Below, piece by piece: positions 14,288 to 14,344 of a DNA stretch of 14,344 nt. The notes below the pieces were generated by a model, which saw only the letters and a list, made by a program, of their open reading frames with translations, had not been told where the DNA came from and ran no database searches. The DNA is taken from assembly GCA_937924555.1 (NCBI GenBank), contig CALDSN010000210.1, forward strand, positions 1 through 14,344, in the 5' to 3' direction. This stretch comes from an uncultured bacterium (GTDB taxonomy: Bacteria; Cloacimonadota; Cloacimonadia; Cloacimonadales; Cloacimonadaceae). The translations under genes were made by a program, and so were the position numbers. Position 1 is the stretch's first letter. Every line of letters starts with the position of its first letter.

Positions 14288-14344
14288 TTAGAAAACCAAT
14301 CCGGCTTTGCGAGCGCCATCAGCTAGAGCTTTTACACGACCATG
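14288..14344 (-). CDS. rplR: 50S ribosomal protein L18, C-terminal end only
   Basis: The last 18 residues (HGRVKALADGARKAGLVF) and a TAA stop are visible before the window edge. The ending GRVKALADGAR.AGL.F matches the L18 C-terminus, and its place immediately before rpsE is the standard spc order. L18 binds 5S rRNA in the central protuberance. Confidence 0.9.
   Translation of the reverse strand, partial: HGRVKALADGARKAGLVF

Overview
The window looks like chromosomal DNA from a Gram-negative bacterium of the FCB superphylum. The gene content and the style of the secreted proteins resemble Candidatus Cloacimonadota most closely. Two large secreted proteins end in type IX secretion (Por) C-terminal sorting domains, there are two lipobox lipoproteins, and SecY begins with a Bacillus-like 'MFKT.SN..R' N-terminus. 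The phylum is an inference; no 16S gene is present. Nothing suggests a mobile element, phage or plasmid.

Left part (1-7671). The window opens in the 3' end of a TfoX N-terminal-domain gene on the + strand. It converges with a minus-strand gene for a 655-residue secreted protein (beta-propeller-like region, fibronectin III-like domain, T9SS sorting domain). A divergent intergenic region (2287-2452) carries a candidate promoter on each strand. The + strand promoter sits so close to the ATG that the transcript may be leaderless. It reads into a tight four-gene cluster: two paralogous NTF2-like lipoproteins, ruvX (yqgF) and mltG, with overlapping or abutting junctions. A strong hairpin with T tracts on both sides (about 5018-5050) separates mltG from a convergent gene for a second T9SS-exported protein of 721 residues with two copies of a beta-rich repeat.

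Right part (7672-14344). This is the distal half of the spc operon joined to the alpha operon, all on the minus strand. In transcription order it runs rplR (3' end), rpsE, rpmD, rplO, secY, map, infA, rpmJ, rpsM, rpsK, rpsD, rpoA, rplQ. Junctions are tight, with 1-17 bp overlaps or short gaps, and a clear intrinsic terminator lies just past rplQ. adk, often found between secY and map, is absent. Three genes (rpsE, secY, rpsM) start with TTG. RpoA carries a long low-complexity acidic/basic tail beyond its alpha-CTD.

The least ordinary DNA is the 439-bp gap between rplQ and the second T9SS gene. Downstream of the terminator it holds a compact non-coding element (about 7409-7592) made of 11-bp units in direct and inverted orientation. 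One cluster lies in a 14-bp perfect inverted repeat and another forms a nearly perfect 22-bp-arm hairpin. I do not recognise it; it may be an interspersed intergenic repeat or a structured regulatory or RNA element. The rest of the window is conventional, and I see no complete undescribed multi-gene system.
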